Below, in pieces: positions 17,224 through 26,231 of a DNA stretch of 64,000 nucleotides. A program made the position numbers and the translations under genes. Source of the DNA: Streptomyces sp. Edi2 (GTDB taxonomy: Bacteria > Actinomycetota > Actinomycetes > Streptomycetales > Streptomycetaceae); NCBI RefSeq assembly GCF_040253635.1, contig NZ_JBEJGX010000001.1:264741-328740 (forward strand), given 5' to 3'. The notes below the pieces were generated by a model. That model had not been told where the DNA came from. It saw nothing but the letters and a program-made list of their open reading frames with translations, and did not search any database. The stretch's first letter is position 1. Each line of letters starts with the position of its first letter.

Positions 17224-17991
17224 TCACCGCTTGGCGCGGCGCTTAATGGTGCGCTCGTAGTCCGCGAAGCGGGCCTTGGCGATCACGGAGCGGTCTGAGG
17301 TGCGCAGGACGATGCCCTCGGGGCGTCCTCCGGCACCATCATCGAGGGCGACGCGCGTGGTGGGCAGGTGGCCGCGCAGGAAGGCGAGCATCCCGTCGAT
17401 GTCACGCGGGAGGGTATTTGCTTCCGCAGTCGCCAGGCGCGGCGTCATCTCGACGCCCTCCGTCTTGGCCAGCCGGGCGAGTTCGTCCTCGGCGAGGTAC
17501 CGCTGGCCGCTGTTCTCCCGCCACGAGGATATGGAGGCGAGCGGCTGGTCCAGGACGTTCAGCGGGATCTCGGCGACGTCGAAGAGGCGGTGGCCGATCG
17601 TCAGGTCGCCGGTGTACTGGCGGCTCGCGCTTCCGACCTTGCCGCCGTACACCTCCAAGTAGTGCACGCGGATGCCGGCGCCGGGCGGGGTGATGCGGTC
17701 GGCCAAGGAGCGCAGGGAGTCGACGATGCCGAGCTTGGGGTTGAGGATCAGGTCGCCGCGTGCGTGGAGCAGTTCCTCGCGGCTTCCCAGAATGTAGCTG
17801 CCATCCGGGAAGCTGATGATGCGGGCGTTCGTGCCGTCGACCTTCTCGGTCAGATGGACGTCGCCGGTGAACGCGGTGACCTCGTCGAGCAAGTTGCCGT
17901 TCTTCGGGTCCAGTTCGTGGTACGTGAAGATCGGCGGGTACTTGGTCGCCGAATTGAGGGCGGCGAGGTCGAGAGTGCGGATGTCAATCAC
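17224..17991 (-). CDS. RNA ligase family protein
   Basis: 255 aa nucleotidyltransferase of the RNA ligase type, which joins RNA ends through an enzyme-AMP intermediate. Motif I EKVDGTN places the nucleophile at Lys50. Further motifs are VHYLEVYGG (about residue 110), RPEGIVL (motif IV Glu) and a Lys-containing motif V IAKARF near the C-terminus. Length fits a stand-alone ligase core. It has its own cassette promoter and terminator, so it is a single-gene unit. Because the same promoter drives the tRNA-like arrays at 53-56 kb, a role in repair or maturation of those RNAs is an attractive inference, not shown. Confidence 0.8.
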   Translation of the reverse strand: MIDIRTLDLAALNSATKYPPIFTYHELDPKNGNLLDEVTAFTGDVHLTEKVDGTNARIISFPDGSYILGSREELLHARGDLILNPKLGIVDSLRSLADRITPPGAGIRVHYLEVYGGKVGSASRQYTGDLTIGHRLFDVAEIPLNVLDQPLASISSWRENSGQRYLAEDELARLAKTEGVEMTPRLATAEANTLPRDIDGMLAFLRGHLPTTRVALDDGAGGRPEGIVLRTSDRSVIAKARFADYERTIKRRAKR

Positions 17992-18073
17992 AAGCGCTCC
18001 CAGGGGTTGTTCGGTAATCCCCGGCTGCTGATTGCAGTGCCGGCGGCGGTGGGATTCCCCACCAACAAGAAGG

Positions 18074-18103
18074 AATTTACTCTCAAGTGCGCCAATATGT
18101 CAA
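18074..18103 (-). promoter_or_regulatory. Cassette promoter P5 (RNA ligase)
   Basis: TTGACA, 18-bp spacer (GCGCACTTGAGAG), TAAATT; about 80 bp upstream of the ligase ATG. Confidence 0.75.
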
Positions 18104-18671
18104 ATCTGAAGCGCCTCCACCTTGGGGCGCCTCGTGACGTTCACCTGCTGACGGGGCGTGACTGGGCGTCGTGCTGCGCCCCGGATTCGGCGCGACCGAG
18201 TCGGCCTCCGGCCCAGGCTGCGCCCGTCGATGCCGACTGCTGCCCAGGTGTGCGCTGCAATGCCGTCGCCTGGTCGCGTTCGGAAGTCGCCCGGGGGTCT
18301 CCGGGAAGTCTGTTCGGGCGTCGCGGAGTCCAAGGTGTGGTCGCGTTGGCTGGATGCTCGATGGCTGCCGTGTCGTGGCCGCTATTGGGTGCGCGAACGC
18401 GTGTGGGCTGGGGCTGGCGGTTGGGGACGGGGTGCACTTTCCCGGCCATTCATGTGATATCTTAAGCGTCACAGCTTCGTGCGAGTGGTGTCGCGGAACG
18501 TCGCGACGCACAGCGAGAAACCAGACGATCGCTGCGGCCGCCAATGCCGCTCGACGAAGCCCACCTCGATGCAGGTCCGCTGCCCAGAACCCACAGATGG
18601 GTCGACGGACATCGCCACGCTTGCCCGCTATCGCGCACCTTTCCACCATTGCTGAACACATAGGAGCTGCC
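18104..18671. other. Non-coding stretch, no gene seen
   Basis: About 570 bp between the ligase promoter and a plus-strand gene. Open frames here lack start signals and look like GC shadows. A GATATCTTAAGCG stretch near 18453 resembles the upstream part of the cassette promoter, but no -10/-35 pair fits. Confidence 0.5.
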
Positions 18672-19274
18672 TTGACCGAAGCCGCCCGAGCCCACTGCGC
18701 CCACTGCCTCATGCCGATCAAGCCGACCCGCGCTGGTTTAGCCCCTGTCCACGATTTCCCGTACGCCGCATCCAACTACGGTCAGTGCAAGGGATCAGGG
18801 AAGGCGACCCTCGCAGGCCCCGGTATCCCGCCGGCTGCATGGGGTGCAGAGCCAGGCTGCACGTATGTCGAACTCGGCGTTCTCCCCTCGCCGGTACCTC
18901 ACGTCCATCGGGACGGCTGGACCATCACCATCACCGGCGTCCGCTTCACGCACGGATTCCACTGTTCGAAGTGTCGGAAGGTTGTCTACCTCGCCACCGA
19001 AGGCGGCACCATCCAAATTGGATTCGATCCCCGAGGTCGTCCGTTCGAGAAGCTCCGCCCCGGAGGCCGCGCCACCTACAACGGCCCGTGCCCGAACGGT
19101 TGCGGCGAGCAGATGGTCATTGGTACCGGCTGGTCCGACGCTCACTCGGCGAGGCCCGTCGCAGACGGATGGACCGTGCAGTACCGAGAGTGGGAGCGGC
19201 TACGTCGTGACCTCGGCGTCACCACCCCACACATGACCCGTAGTGACCTCGCGCGCCTCACGCGACGACGCTGA
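18672..19274 (+). CDS. Zinc-ribbon-like hypothetical protein
   Basis: 200 aa from a TTG with AGGAG 5 nt upstream. Three Cys pairs: CAHC near the start, CSKC about residue 108 and CPNGCG about residue 148. The middle is beta-rich (GWTITITGVRF). Probably one or two zinc ribbons in a nucleic-acid-associated or structural protein; no family recognised. A longer open frame upstream is not supported by codon pattern. Confidence 0.6.
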   Translation: MTEAARAHCAHCLMPIKPTRAGLAPVHDFPYAASNYGQCKGSGKATLAGPGIPPAAWGAEPGCTYVELGVLPSPVPHVHRDGWTITITGVRFTHGFHCSKCRKVVYLATEGGTIQIGFDPRGRPFEKLRPGGRATYNGPCPNGCGEQMVIGTGWSDAHSARPVADGWTVQYREWERLRRDLGVTTPHMTRSDLARLTRRR

Positions 19275-19535
19275 CGGCTGTGCGGCCCAAGGGTGCACAT
19301 CACTAGACGTGTACTGCGCCACCAAGGGCCCCTGCTCGATCATCCGCGAACTCCGTGCTGGCGTCCGCCCGTCCGTCTACCGCGCCTGACCGCGATCCGA
19401 CTCCGGGGCCGTCAGGCCCCGGGCGTTCAGCGGTACCGCCTGTCCGCTCTTCCAATCCGTACACCGCGCCGCCCACTGCGGGTCGGCCAAGAATCCGGGG
19501 GCTGGCCCGGGTTCGTGAAGAAGAAGGAGATCGTC

Positions 19536-19598
19536 ATGGCTAACCGCCGTGCGAACAACATGAACAACGGCCACCCCGACCACATGATCGTCAGGTGA
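19536..19598 (+). CDS. 20-aa coupled leader peptide
   Basis: MANRRANNMNNGHPDHMIVR. AAGGAG lies 6 nt before the ATG, an excellent site. The TGA stop overlaps the ATG of the next gene (TGATG), so this peptide probably couples translation to the membrane protein that follows. Asn/His/Met-rich; function unknown. Confidence 0.55.
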   Translation: MANRRANNMNNGHPDHMIVR

Positions 19599-20152
19599 TG
19601 GCGGTGACACAGGAGAGGAGCCGTCTGCTGGCCGCGGTGAAGCGGCCGATCGCACTGGCTGCCGCGGTCACCGTGTGGCACGCGGACGTGATGGTCGCGT
19701 GGGTGGCCGGGGTGCTGTTCAGCATCGTCGCGTACGGCGTGCTGATGGTGCCGCTGTGGATGGCGGCCGCCATGGCGCTCGTGGTCGGCCTCGGGGTGTG
19801 GATCGCTGCAGGGCCGCTGTGCTGGGGGCCGACGTCGAACTGGTCGGTCCGGATCCGGCGGTGGGGCGCACCGGACACGGTGTACTCGCCGCCGCCCCCG
19901 ATGGATCACCTGGCCACGCTCCTGGCGGCGAAGCCGGTGTATCCGGCGCCGGAACGGAAGTCACGGTCCACCGAGCCCCGTCCACTGGCGGCGTACGAGC
20001 TGGTGGGCCGGGAGCCCTGCTGGCGGTGCGGCGAACCCCCGGTGGAGGGCACGCACGCCTGGGACGACCGCGGCGACTTCCAGCTGCTGTCCAACCACAC
20101 CTTCAAGTGCGGCAACGGACACGGCTGGACGAACAGCACCGACGGCGGCTGA
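19598..20152 (+). CDS. Membrane protein with C-terminal Cys motif
   Basis: 184 aa. Two or three hydrophobic segments (VMVAWVAGVLFSIVAYGVLM, PLWMAAAMALVVGLGVWIAA) are followed by a soluble tail with CWRCGEPP and KCGNGHGW, a likely zinc ribbon. Translationally coupled to the 20-aa peptide and followed by a terminator hairpin. It recalls conjugation-associated membrane proteins of actinobacteria, but no family is assigned. Confidence 0.65.
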   Translation: MAVTQERSRLLAAVKRPIALAAAVTVWHADVMVAWVAGVLFSIVAYGVLMVPLWMAAAMALVVGLGVWIAAGPLCWGPTSNWSVRIRRWGAPDTVYSPPPPMDHLATLLAAKPVYPAPERKSRSTEPRPLAAYELVGREPCWRCGEPPVEGTHAWDDRGDFQLLSNHTFKCGNGHGWTNSTDGG

Positions 20153-20163
20153 CGGCTCCCCGT

Positions 20164-20195
20164 GCTGCCCCAACCCCTCGCCGGGCTGGGGCAGC
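20164..20195 (+). terminator. Hairpin after membrane-protein gene
   Basis: 9-bp perfect stem GCTGCCCCA with a 14-nt loop, 12 bp past the stop. Confidence 0.6.
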
Positions 20196-20311
20196 GCGGA
20201 GGCCCGGCCAGCCTGGCCTGCACCGCCCGCCTCCGGACAAGGACCTTCCTCATCTAGGAGGCGTTGGTTCGTCGCGCCGTGCGGAACTACCGCAGGCTGA
20301 AGGGAGGGCGA

Positions 20312-20587
20312 ATGCTGGCTATCACTATCGCTGCTGGATTCGTTGCCGGGTATGTGGCGTGCTGGAATGGGCTGCCCGGCTACCTTCACAACCGATACGT
20401 CGCGCTTGTGATGGCGGCCGGTCGCATCGGGGACCGTGCCCGGTCAACGGGACAGTCCGGATTTATGTGGTGGTGTCTCGCCGCGCCGCTGCTGTTTGTC
20501 GACATCGTCGTCCTTCATCCCCGCAAGGGAGGTATGCGTCTGTGGCGCGAGATTCTGATGGCTTTCCGCCAGCCCCCTGCTGAGTGA
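20312..20587 (+). CDS. Small membrane protein
   Basis: 91 aa. N-terminal hydrophobic segment AITIAAGFVAGYVACW and a second one FMWWCLAAPLLFVDIVVL. ATG at 20312 has GGGAGG 4 nt upstream. No family recognised. Confidence 0.55.
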   Translation: MLAITIAAGFVAGYVACWNGLPGYLHNRYVALVMAAGRIGDRARSTGQSGFMWWCLAAPLLFVDIVVLHPRKGGMRLWREILMAFRQPPAE

Positions 20588-20611
20588 TCACGGACCGTAC
20601 CGAGGAACGAG

Positions 20612-20788
20612 ACCGGTCTCTTCGGCATCTTCACCGCCCTCGCGCTCATCGCTTCGATCGCAGCTTGGTTCGCCGCTCCGCGCGAGGCGTACGCCTTCGC
20701 GTCGGCCAAGGACGGTACTCGGCCCGCTGGAAGATGCCAGGCGCCCAGCTCCCGGCCCGACGAGCCCGGGGCGTGCGCCTGGAGGTGA
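20612..20788 (+). pseudogene. Start-less copy of small membrane peptide
   Basis: The frame GLFGIFTALALIASIAAWF is clearly related to the intact peptide gene at 27525 (IFGIIAVLALIASAAAWF). Here the ATG position reads AAC and the ribosome-site spacing is shortened, so no usable start is visible. It reads to a TGA at 20786 with a longer tail than the intact copy. Probably a decayed duplicate, unless a non-standard start is used. Confidence 0.55.
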
Positions 20789-20878
20789 TCTGGGCCGGGC
20801 CCGGCCCCCGACCCGACTCCAGAGCCCGTTCCGGGACACGCACGCTCCACCCCCACCACCAGAAACGAATCGAGGACT

Positions 20879-21085
20879 ATGAACATCGCTGAAGTCAAAA
20901 CTCACCGGGCTTACCGCCATGTCGACGGCCGGAGCCGATGGGTCAAGGTGACCCGCATCTGGACGGATGACGACGGAACGCGCGTGGCGTTCGACATTTT
21001 CGGCAGGGACAGGCGCGGGCGACCCGTGACGATGCGCAGCGCGCTGCGCATCGACAATTTCGCGAAGCTGTACGGCCCGACGTAG
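20879..21085 (+). CDS. Small basic protein
   Basis: 68 aa, beta-rich and basic (RWVKVTRIWTDDDGTRVAFD). A GAGGA lies close to the ATG. Resembles a compact nucleic-acid-binding fold, but no family is assigned. Confidence 0.5.
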   Translation: MNIAEVKTHRAYRHVDGRSRWVKVTRIWTDDDGTRVAFDIFGRDRRGRPVTMRSALRIDNFAKLYGPT

Positions 21086-21601
21086 CACGCACCCTCGCGC
21101 CCTGCATAGTCGTCGTGCCAGACCAATCCACCTCGTTCGTACGCCCGTGCATACCGCCCTTGGGCGCGCCGCTGACTGGACGGGAGACCGGGCCTGCGGA
21201 TGGGTCCACACCCTCCTTGGCCCTATCGACCCGGCGGGGCTGCCGGCACACCTGCCGCGGTGGGGCTCACTCCCCATAGCTGACCCACCGCCGCACCTGG
21301 CCGATCCCCGGTAGGTCTGCTGCGGTGTTTCTGAATGCACCGGCGGGGCTGGCCTGGGCCTGATCGCGGGGCCGACCACACAGGGGGCAGCGCGCCGCAC
21401 TTAGTGTCCCCCTGCCACCGGGGCCCGGCTGTCGCCGCTCTTGCGGTGCGACGATCGCTCGTCGCGCAGGCAGGAGTCGATGTCGTAGGGAGCATGCCGC
21501 CGGTGAACTGTTCGTGGCTCTGCCCGGCGGACAAGTTCAGCATGTCGCTCGCCCACTTGATGACTTCGTCAGGACGACCCGAGAGAGGCCAGGGGGAGCA
21601 G
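21086..21601. other. Non-coding or unresolved stretch
   Basis: About 515 bp without a convincing gene. A minus-strand frame around 21510-21600 (DEVIKWASDMLNLS) is protein-like but short and has no start or end support. Confidence 0.4.
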
Positions 21602-21915
21602 ATGACGGTAGACGTTCCGAAGGCGTGGGCGCCGGATGTCGTGACACCAGAGCACTTGCGGGCGCTCACCACGCTGGGCGAGAGTTCCGTTCTCGTCGCC
21701 GACCGTGCGGGCATGCCGACCGTGGTCACACCTGACGCCGCGTTTGACGCTTGCTTCGCGGGGAGAAGCGGCTGCTTGCCACCAGCGCCGACCTCCTCGA
21801 CCTCGACGCCGGCCTGCGCGTCTCCTGGCGGGCCGGGCGCCTGACGGGGCCCGTGGTCGACGTCTGCACCGCCGAGGCCGCCGCTTTCAACGCCGCTGAG
21901 CGGAGCCGCGCGTGA
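21602..21915 (+). pseudogene. Hypothetical gene with frameshift in G run
   Basis: Frame 1 gives MTVDVPKAWAPDVVTPEHLR ... DAAFDACFA, then degenerates. From the GGGG run at 21760-21763 another frame continues convincingly (GEKRLLATSADLLDLDAGLR ... AAERSRA) to TGA at 21913. One extra G would join them into about 104 aa. GGGGAG lies before the ATG. A GTG overlapping the stop opens a further protein-like frame (STRSFRHESYDLDIS) that decays before 22115. No family recognised. Confidence 0.55.
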
Positions 21916-22115
21916 GCACCCGCAGTTTTCGGCACGAGTCGTACGACCTTGACATCAGCCGCCGCCGGCAGGCGGGAAAGGCCAACGTCTCGGCTCGCCT
22001 GGGTAGCTCCCGTGTACCGGCTGACCGACCTCGCGATCAGGCGCTCCGCCGCAGTGTTGGAGCCAATCACGGCCAGGGGAGTGGACGTGGTCTCGGAGTT
22101 GCTCGGCTTGATTCC

Positions 22116-23219
22116 TCAGGCAGACCCGCGCGGTTGGGTGTCACCAGCGAGAGGACCCCCGGGCACATCCAGCGACGGGACTGGTGCCGGGGTGACGGTG
22201 CCCGGATCTCCCTCGCGGATCTTCCCGCAGGACTTGAGCGTGCCCACGTCGCCCACGATGTGGGCCTCGATCTCCTCTCCCCCGTCGTCGGGCAGGATGG
22301 ACACCGCCACGACCTTGGACCTGCTCAGGCGTTCGCCGACGACCACGCCGCGTCGCTCGTTGCCGCTGTCCGGGCAGGTCCAGGCGACCCATGAGGGGGT
22401 GCGGAACGGTGCGGGACGCGGCTGCGGGATGGCGTCCTTGGAGAGTTCGTGGCGGAGTTCCTCCAGCAGGCTTGGACCGGCCTTGATCTTGTTGAGGTAG
22501 ACGACGTTGCCACGTTGGTTGACGGCCCGGCGGAACCGGTCTTCGGTGATCACGTGGCGGCGGGTGCGGGGCAGACCGCCGATCCACTCATCGCGCACCG
22601 CTTCGAAGTCGGATCCGGTAAGCAGCACGCGCGTGCAATAGCAGCCATGACGCAGGCGGATGCGGTGGTCCTCGATGTGCCAGCGCATGGGGACTCCGGA
22701 GGTCTCCAGCCGCGCGTACGCCCACCTTTTCAGCCGGACGGTGGCCCGGTTCATGGCCTCCTGAAAGCGGTGGCTTTGGGTGTAGTTGAACGGGTCGCCG
22801 GGCTTGGGCACGGAGGTAATCCACTGGGCGGCGCGGATGGCGTGCCGGTCCCAGTCGCCTTCGAAGGCTTCGGTCCAGCTGGCGTTGTGGATGGTCTCCG
22901 GCCGTTCGGTGACGGTGCCGTCCTCGGTGATCCAGGCAGATAGGACCAGTACCTTCACGGGTGTGCGGGCGAGCTCGTAGAAGACGCCGCTGCGGTCGAA
23001 CTGGGAGGTGATCTGGATGCGGTCCGAGTCGGCGGCGAGGCTGATGTAAGCCTGCCAGGCGGGATCGTCGTACTTGGCCCATGCCTCGGACGGGTCAACC
23101 TTGGTCCACACACGGCCGGCAGGGGCGGTGTCGCGGCGCCGGCAGACAGTGAACTTCTCCCGGAGTTCGGGGATGCGGGCGGAGTCGCGGTCGATGGGGT
23201 TCCAGTTCCAGGTGTTCAG
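22116..23219 (-). CDS. Hypothetical protein, possible CTG start
   Basis: About 367 aa if it starts at CTG 23219, which follows AAAGGAAG by 5 nt and yields NTWNWNPIDRDSARIPELR. The first canonical start is a GTG at 23111, but coding character clearly extends upstream, with the frame open to about 23440 and no ATG/GTG/TTG. Soluble, Trp-rich, with HGCYCTRV and a C-terminal Pro-rich tail. No family recognised. It lies just downstream of an IS, but the open extension suggests a rare start codon or a lost 5' end rather than simple interruption. Confidence 0.6.
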   Translation of the reverse strand: MNTWNWNPIDRDSARIPELREKFTVCRRRDTAPAGRVWTKVDPSEAWAKYDDPAWQAYISLAADSDRIQITSQFDRSGVFYELARTPVKVLVLSAWITEDGTVTERPETIHNASWTEAFEGDWDRHAIRAAQWITSVPKPGDPFNYTQSHRFQEAMNRATVRLKRWAYARLETSGVPMRWHIEDHRIRLRHGCYCTRVLLTGSDFEAVRDEWIGGLPRTRRHVITEDRFRRAVNQRGNVVYLNKIKAGPSLLEELRHELSKDAIPQPRPAPFRTPSWVAWTCPDSGNERRGVVVGERLSRSKVVAVSILPDDGGEEIEAHIVGDVGTLKSCGKIREGDPGTVTPAPVPSLDVPGGPLAGDTQPRGSA

Positions 23220-23473
23220 AGTGGCTTCCTTTAAGGCGGCGCGGTCGGCCGCGGTCGGTCGACGGGCACGGCGGGCAGAGGGGCAAGACCGCGTCGAAGC
23301 CTTGTCGGCGACGAGGCAGAAGGCGCGGGCAGTGTCGCGGGTGCACTTGACGGGCAGCGTGGCCAGTCGGCGAGAGAGGCGGCCAGATGCCGCAGGTGGT
23401 GGCCGGAGGGTTGCAGCCGCTATGTCGGTCGGCCCCGCCGTTCACCGGCCACTTGGTGCGCACTCAGAGGTCG

Positions 23474-23872
23474 TTAAGTCCGTTTCTGGTAGCGGCCTCG
23501 TCCGGGTTGGGTGAGGAAGCCTTGGCGGGTGAGGCGGGCGAGGCGGCTGCGGGTGATGTTGACGGATGCCTCGTCGGTGGGCATGTGGAGGAGTTCGTGC
23601 AGCTCGCGAGCTCGGAACTGCTGGCGGGGGTGCTGGTTGAAGGCGTTCACGATGGCCTGGTATGTGGCGTTCGGCTCGGGTGGATCGGGTTCGGCTCCCG
23701 CTGGTGTGACCTCCGTGATGATCTTTCGGGTGGTGGCCAGATCTGTGAGTCGCGCTTCGCTCTCGGCCAGGGCCGCGGTGAGGTGCTCGATCTGGCTGCG
23801 TAGTTCTGCGGCCCGGGCGGTGGCCTCTTCCTGCTGGGCCTGAAGGTCGGCCAGGAGTTCGGAGACGTTCAC
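23474..23872 (-). CDS. IS accessory coiled-coil/winged-helix protein
   Basis: 132 aa. The N-terminal half is a coiled coil (ADLQAQQEEATARAAELRSQ). The C-terminal half looks like a winged helix (ARELHELLHMPTDEASVNIT followed by LARLTRQGF). Its ATG overlaps the transposase stop by 4 bp and its stop lies inside the left inverted repeat, so it belongs to the IS. It may bind the IS ends or regulate transposition; that role is inference. Confidence 0.65.
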   Translation of the reverse strand: MNVSELLADLQAQQEEATARAAELRSQIEHLTAALAESEARLTDLATTRKIITEVTPAGAEPDPPEPNATYQAIVNAFNQHPRQQFRARELHELLHMPTDEASVNITRSRLARLTRQGFLTQPGRGRYQKRT

Positions 23873-24732
23873 ACGGCCAGCCCGGGGGTGTCGCGCCAGG
23901 TGGGAGTGGGCGCAGTGAGGCGGCGGGCCATGTTCGCGGTGGAGGCCCAGTAGACGCGGGAGGCGGAGGCGTCGAGCCGGTGGTCGTACTCACGGGCCAG
24001 GCGCCGGTGCAGCATCAAGGTGCCGTTCGTCTGCTCGACCACCCAGCGCTTCGGCTGCGGGACGAATCCTTTGTCCTGGTCAGCGGGGTTGCGGCGGACG
24101 ACCTCGACGTCGATGTCCAACAGGGCGCCGTGGATGATGACGTCGTCCTTGAAGCCCTGGTCCACCAGGGCCTTCTCCAGACGGTTTCCGCACCGCTCGG
24201 CCGCCTGGTCGAGCAGTGCGGTGCCGGCGGTGTTGTCGTGCGCGGAGGCGGCAAGGACAACGACGCCGATGATCAGCCCCAGAACATCGACGGCCAGTCC
24301 CCGCTTGCGTCCCGACACCTTCTTGTTCGCATCCAGCCCCGTCGTGGTCCTCGGGACACCCGCTGCGGCACGGACGGACTGGGTGTCGATGACCACCAGG
24401 GACGGGTCCTCTAATCGGCGGGCCTTCTCCCGCACCTGGCAGCGAAGGAGTTCCTGGATCCGCTGGTCCAGCCCGTCCCCACGCCACAGGTCGAAGTAGT
24501 AGAACACCGCCGACCAGGCCGGGAAGTCATGTGGCAGGAGGCGCCACTGACAGCCCGTCCGGTTCTGATAGAAGATAGCGTTCACGACCTCCCTCAGGTC
24601 GCAGGACCCGGGATCTCCGGTCGCCGACCGCGCCACCCTGTCCTGCTTCCAGGCCGTGATCATCGGCTCGATCAACGCCCACTGCTCGTCCGATAAGTCG
24701 CTGAGGTACGGCTCTCTCTTCACCCCCCGCAT
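23869..24732 (-). CDS. IS5-family DDE transposase
   Basis: 287 aa. The N-terminal DUF4096-like domain (LSDEQWALIEPMI ... CQWRLLPHDFP) is typical of IS5-family transposases. Catalytic acidic residues are visible as VVIDTQSV (D), LVDQGFKDD (D) and WVVEQTNGTL (E). Length is complete and no frameshift is seen, so the element may still be active. ATG at 24732. Confidence 0.9.
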   Translation of the reverse strand: MRGVKREPYLSDLSDEQWALIEPMITAWKQDRVARSATGDPGSCDLREVVNAIFYQNRTGCQWRLLPHDFPAWSAVFYYFDLWRGDGLDQRIQELLRCQVREKARRLEDPSLVVIDTQSVRAAAGVPRTTTGLDANKKVSGRKRGLAVDVLGLIIGVVVLAASAHDNTAGTALLDQAAERCGNRLEKALVDQGFKDDVIIHGALLDIDVEVVRRNPADQDKGFVPQPKRWVVEQTNGTLMLHRRLAREYDHRLDASASRVYWASTANMARRLTAPTPTWRDTPGLAV

Positions 24733-24791
24733 CTCAACATGGACATGCCCACCAGATGGCCCGTGCCGCGATCAGTACCACGATCGAGCGA

Positions 24792-25250
24792 TCACAAACC
24801 GAGGAATATCGGACTTAACGCCCTCTCAACGGCCGCGATGGGGTGGGTTGCGTAGGGCTCGCGCTGAATTTCCGCGCCTTCCTCATCGAGCATCCAGGTG
24901 ATCCGGTGCGGGTTGTCCCACAGCGAGGAGACATCCAACAGACGCTCCTCGTTCGCGGTGACGGTCCACACCTCTGCCTCAGTCCACTCCCCGCCGTCGT
25001 ATGCCGGGCGTTCCTTCGGGCCGACGCCTGCGACCACAGCAGTCGCGGTGCCGTCGCCGTTGGAGCGCAACCAGGAGTAGGCGAGACAGTTCTCGAAGCC
25101 GGAGCCGGGGTGCCAGGTCGGAGCGTCCGCGAAGGCGTCGTCCGGGAAGAGCAGGAGCACGCCCGCCATCCCCACCCCGTATGCGGTGGAGTCGGGGGTC
25201 AGGGTCTTGTTGACGGCGCGTTCGATGTGGCGGCGAAGGCTGCGCTGCAT
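24792..25250 (-). CDS. Hypothetical gene with IS-altered 3' end
   Basis: 152 aa, soluble, with a hydrophobic patch GVLLLFPDDAF and WTEAEVWTVTANEERLL. The last residues (ERALSPIFLGL) are encoded by the IS right end. Removing the IS and one TCA copy would restore AVECAPSGR followed by a TGA, so the original product was slightly shorter and probably complete. Driven by the cassette promoter at 25298. No family recognised. Confidence 0.65.
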   Translation of the reverse strand: MQRSLRRHIERAVNKTLTPDSTAYGVGMAGVLLLFPDDAFADAPTWHPGSGFENCLAYSWLRSNGDGTATAVVAGVGPKERPAYDGGEWTEAEVWTVTANEERLLDVSSLWDNPHRITWMLDEEGAEIQREPYATHPIAAVERALSPIFLGL

Positions 25251-25297
25251 GTTGGCTCCTTGGGTTCGCGGCCGGGGCTCCCCTCGACTCTGAAATT

Positions 25298-25327
25298 AAT
25301 TTACTCCCTTCTGCGCCATTGAGTCAA
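25298..25327 (-). promoter_or_regulatory. Cassette promoter P6
   Basis: TTGACT, 18-bp spacer, TAAATT, preceded by GCATTAGAT; drives the IS-altered 152-aa gene. Confidence 0.75.
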
Positions 25328-26156
25328 ATCTAATGCGTCGCCCGCTTCAGAAGTTGCGGCCGGTGAGGCTTCGGGCGTGGCGGAGCGGCCGCGGTCCCGC
25401 GTGTGATGATCAGGCGCCCGCAATGGCTGTCGGGTCCCGGGGCTCCCGATGTGCGGCGTAACTCGTGAGCGCCCGGCGGGGTCGGCGTCTGCTCCAGGTT
25501 TCATGGCCCGCCGACCGTCGCTTGCGGTGCGTCGAGGCCGGCCCTACTGCCGAGAGTTCGCTGCCGAGCCGCGCCACTCGGCCGGCTCCAAGTCGAGTCA
25601 AGGATGGCCGGTTCTACGCACGCCACGGCCCGCAGTCTCGGGCCTGCGGAGCCGCCGCTGCCAGCTCATCGGCCAGAACGTGCCGAACGGGCTGATGCCA
25701 TCAGCCTTCCTGGCCGGTCCGCTGCGTCTGTCTCACGCTGCCACACCGACCCCGTGGCTACCTTCTGACCGCAGAACTGGCTACCCGCTCTCTGCTGCTG
25801 TTTTCCCGGGACAGTTGGGGGGCTGCTGCTTGAACCCTGTGGTCCGCTGCTGTTCGGGAGTGCTACGTGTGCTGCTCAGTGTGGACGCTGCCCTTCGAGC
25901 GCAGTGCTGCCTGCTGCCGAACCGTCCTGCTGCGTTACCGTGCTGCTCCTCATCGCTCTTGGTGTCCCCACAAGCCCGCTGACGCCGGCCACCGTGAAGT
26001 TCAGGTCACACCTCGCGAGGCCGTGGGGCAGAAGGTTGGATACCCGTGAGCGGGAGGCACTGCGTTTGTGGGTGGCCGGGGTACCTCGACGGCGTTCGAT
26101 GCCTCGCAGCCTCCCCCAATGAGTGCTCCCGCCGCCCCTGACCGGAGCTGAGATTG

Positions 26157-26231
26157 AGGTGCAACGCAGGGTGCCGGCTCCACAACGTAGAAGCGCAACA
26201 CTGAGCTGTGTTGCGGTCTGACCTGTACGAA
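26157..26231. repeat. GCAAC-rich element, copy 1
   Basis: Begins GGTGCAACGCAGGGTG, then an inverted repeat GCAACAC ... GTGTTGC, ending CTGACCTG. Same order as the other three copies. Confidence 0.65.

Larger units (their letters stand above)
23467..24825 (-). mobile_element. IS5-family-like insertion sequence
   Basis: 1359 bp bounded by 16-bp inverted repeats GAGGTCGTTAAGTCCG (left) and GAGGGCGTTAAGTCCG (right, read inward) with one mismatch. It is flanked by a 3-bp TCA direct repeat at 23464-23466 and 24826-24828. It carries a DDE transposase and a second coupled ORF. The insertion altered the 3' end of the 24792-25250 gene. Confidence 0.85.
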
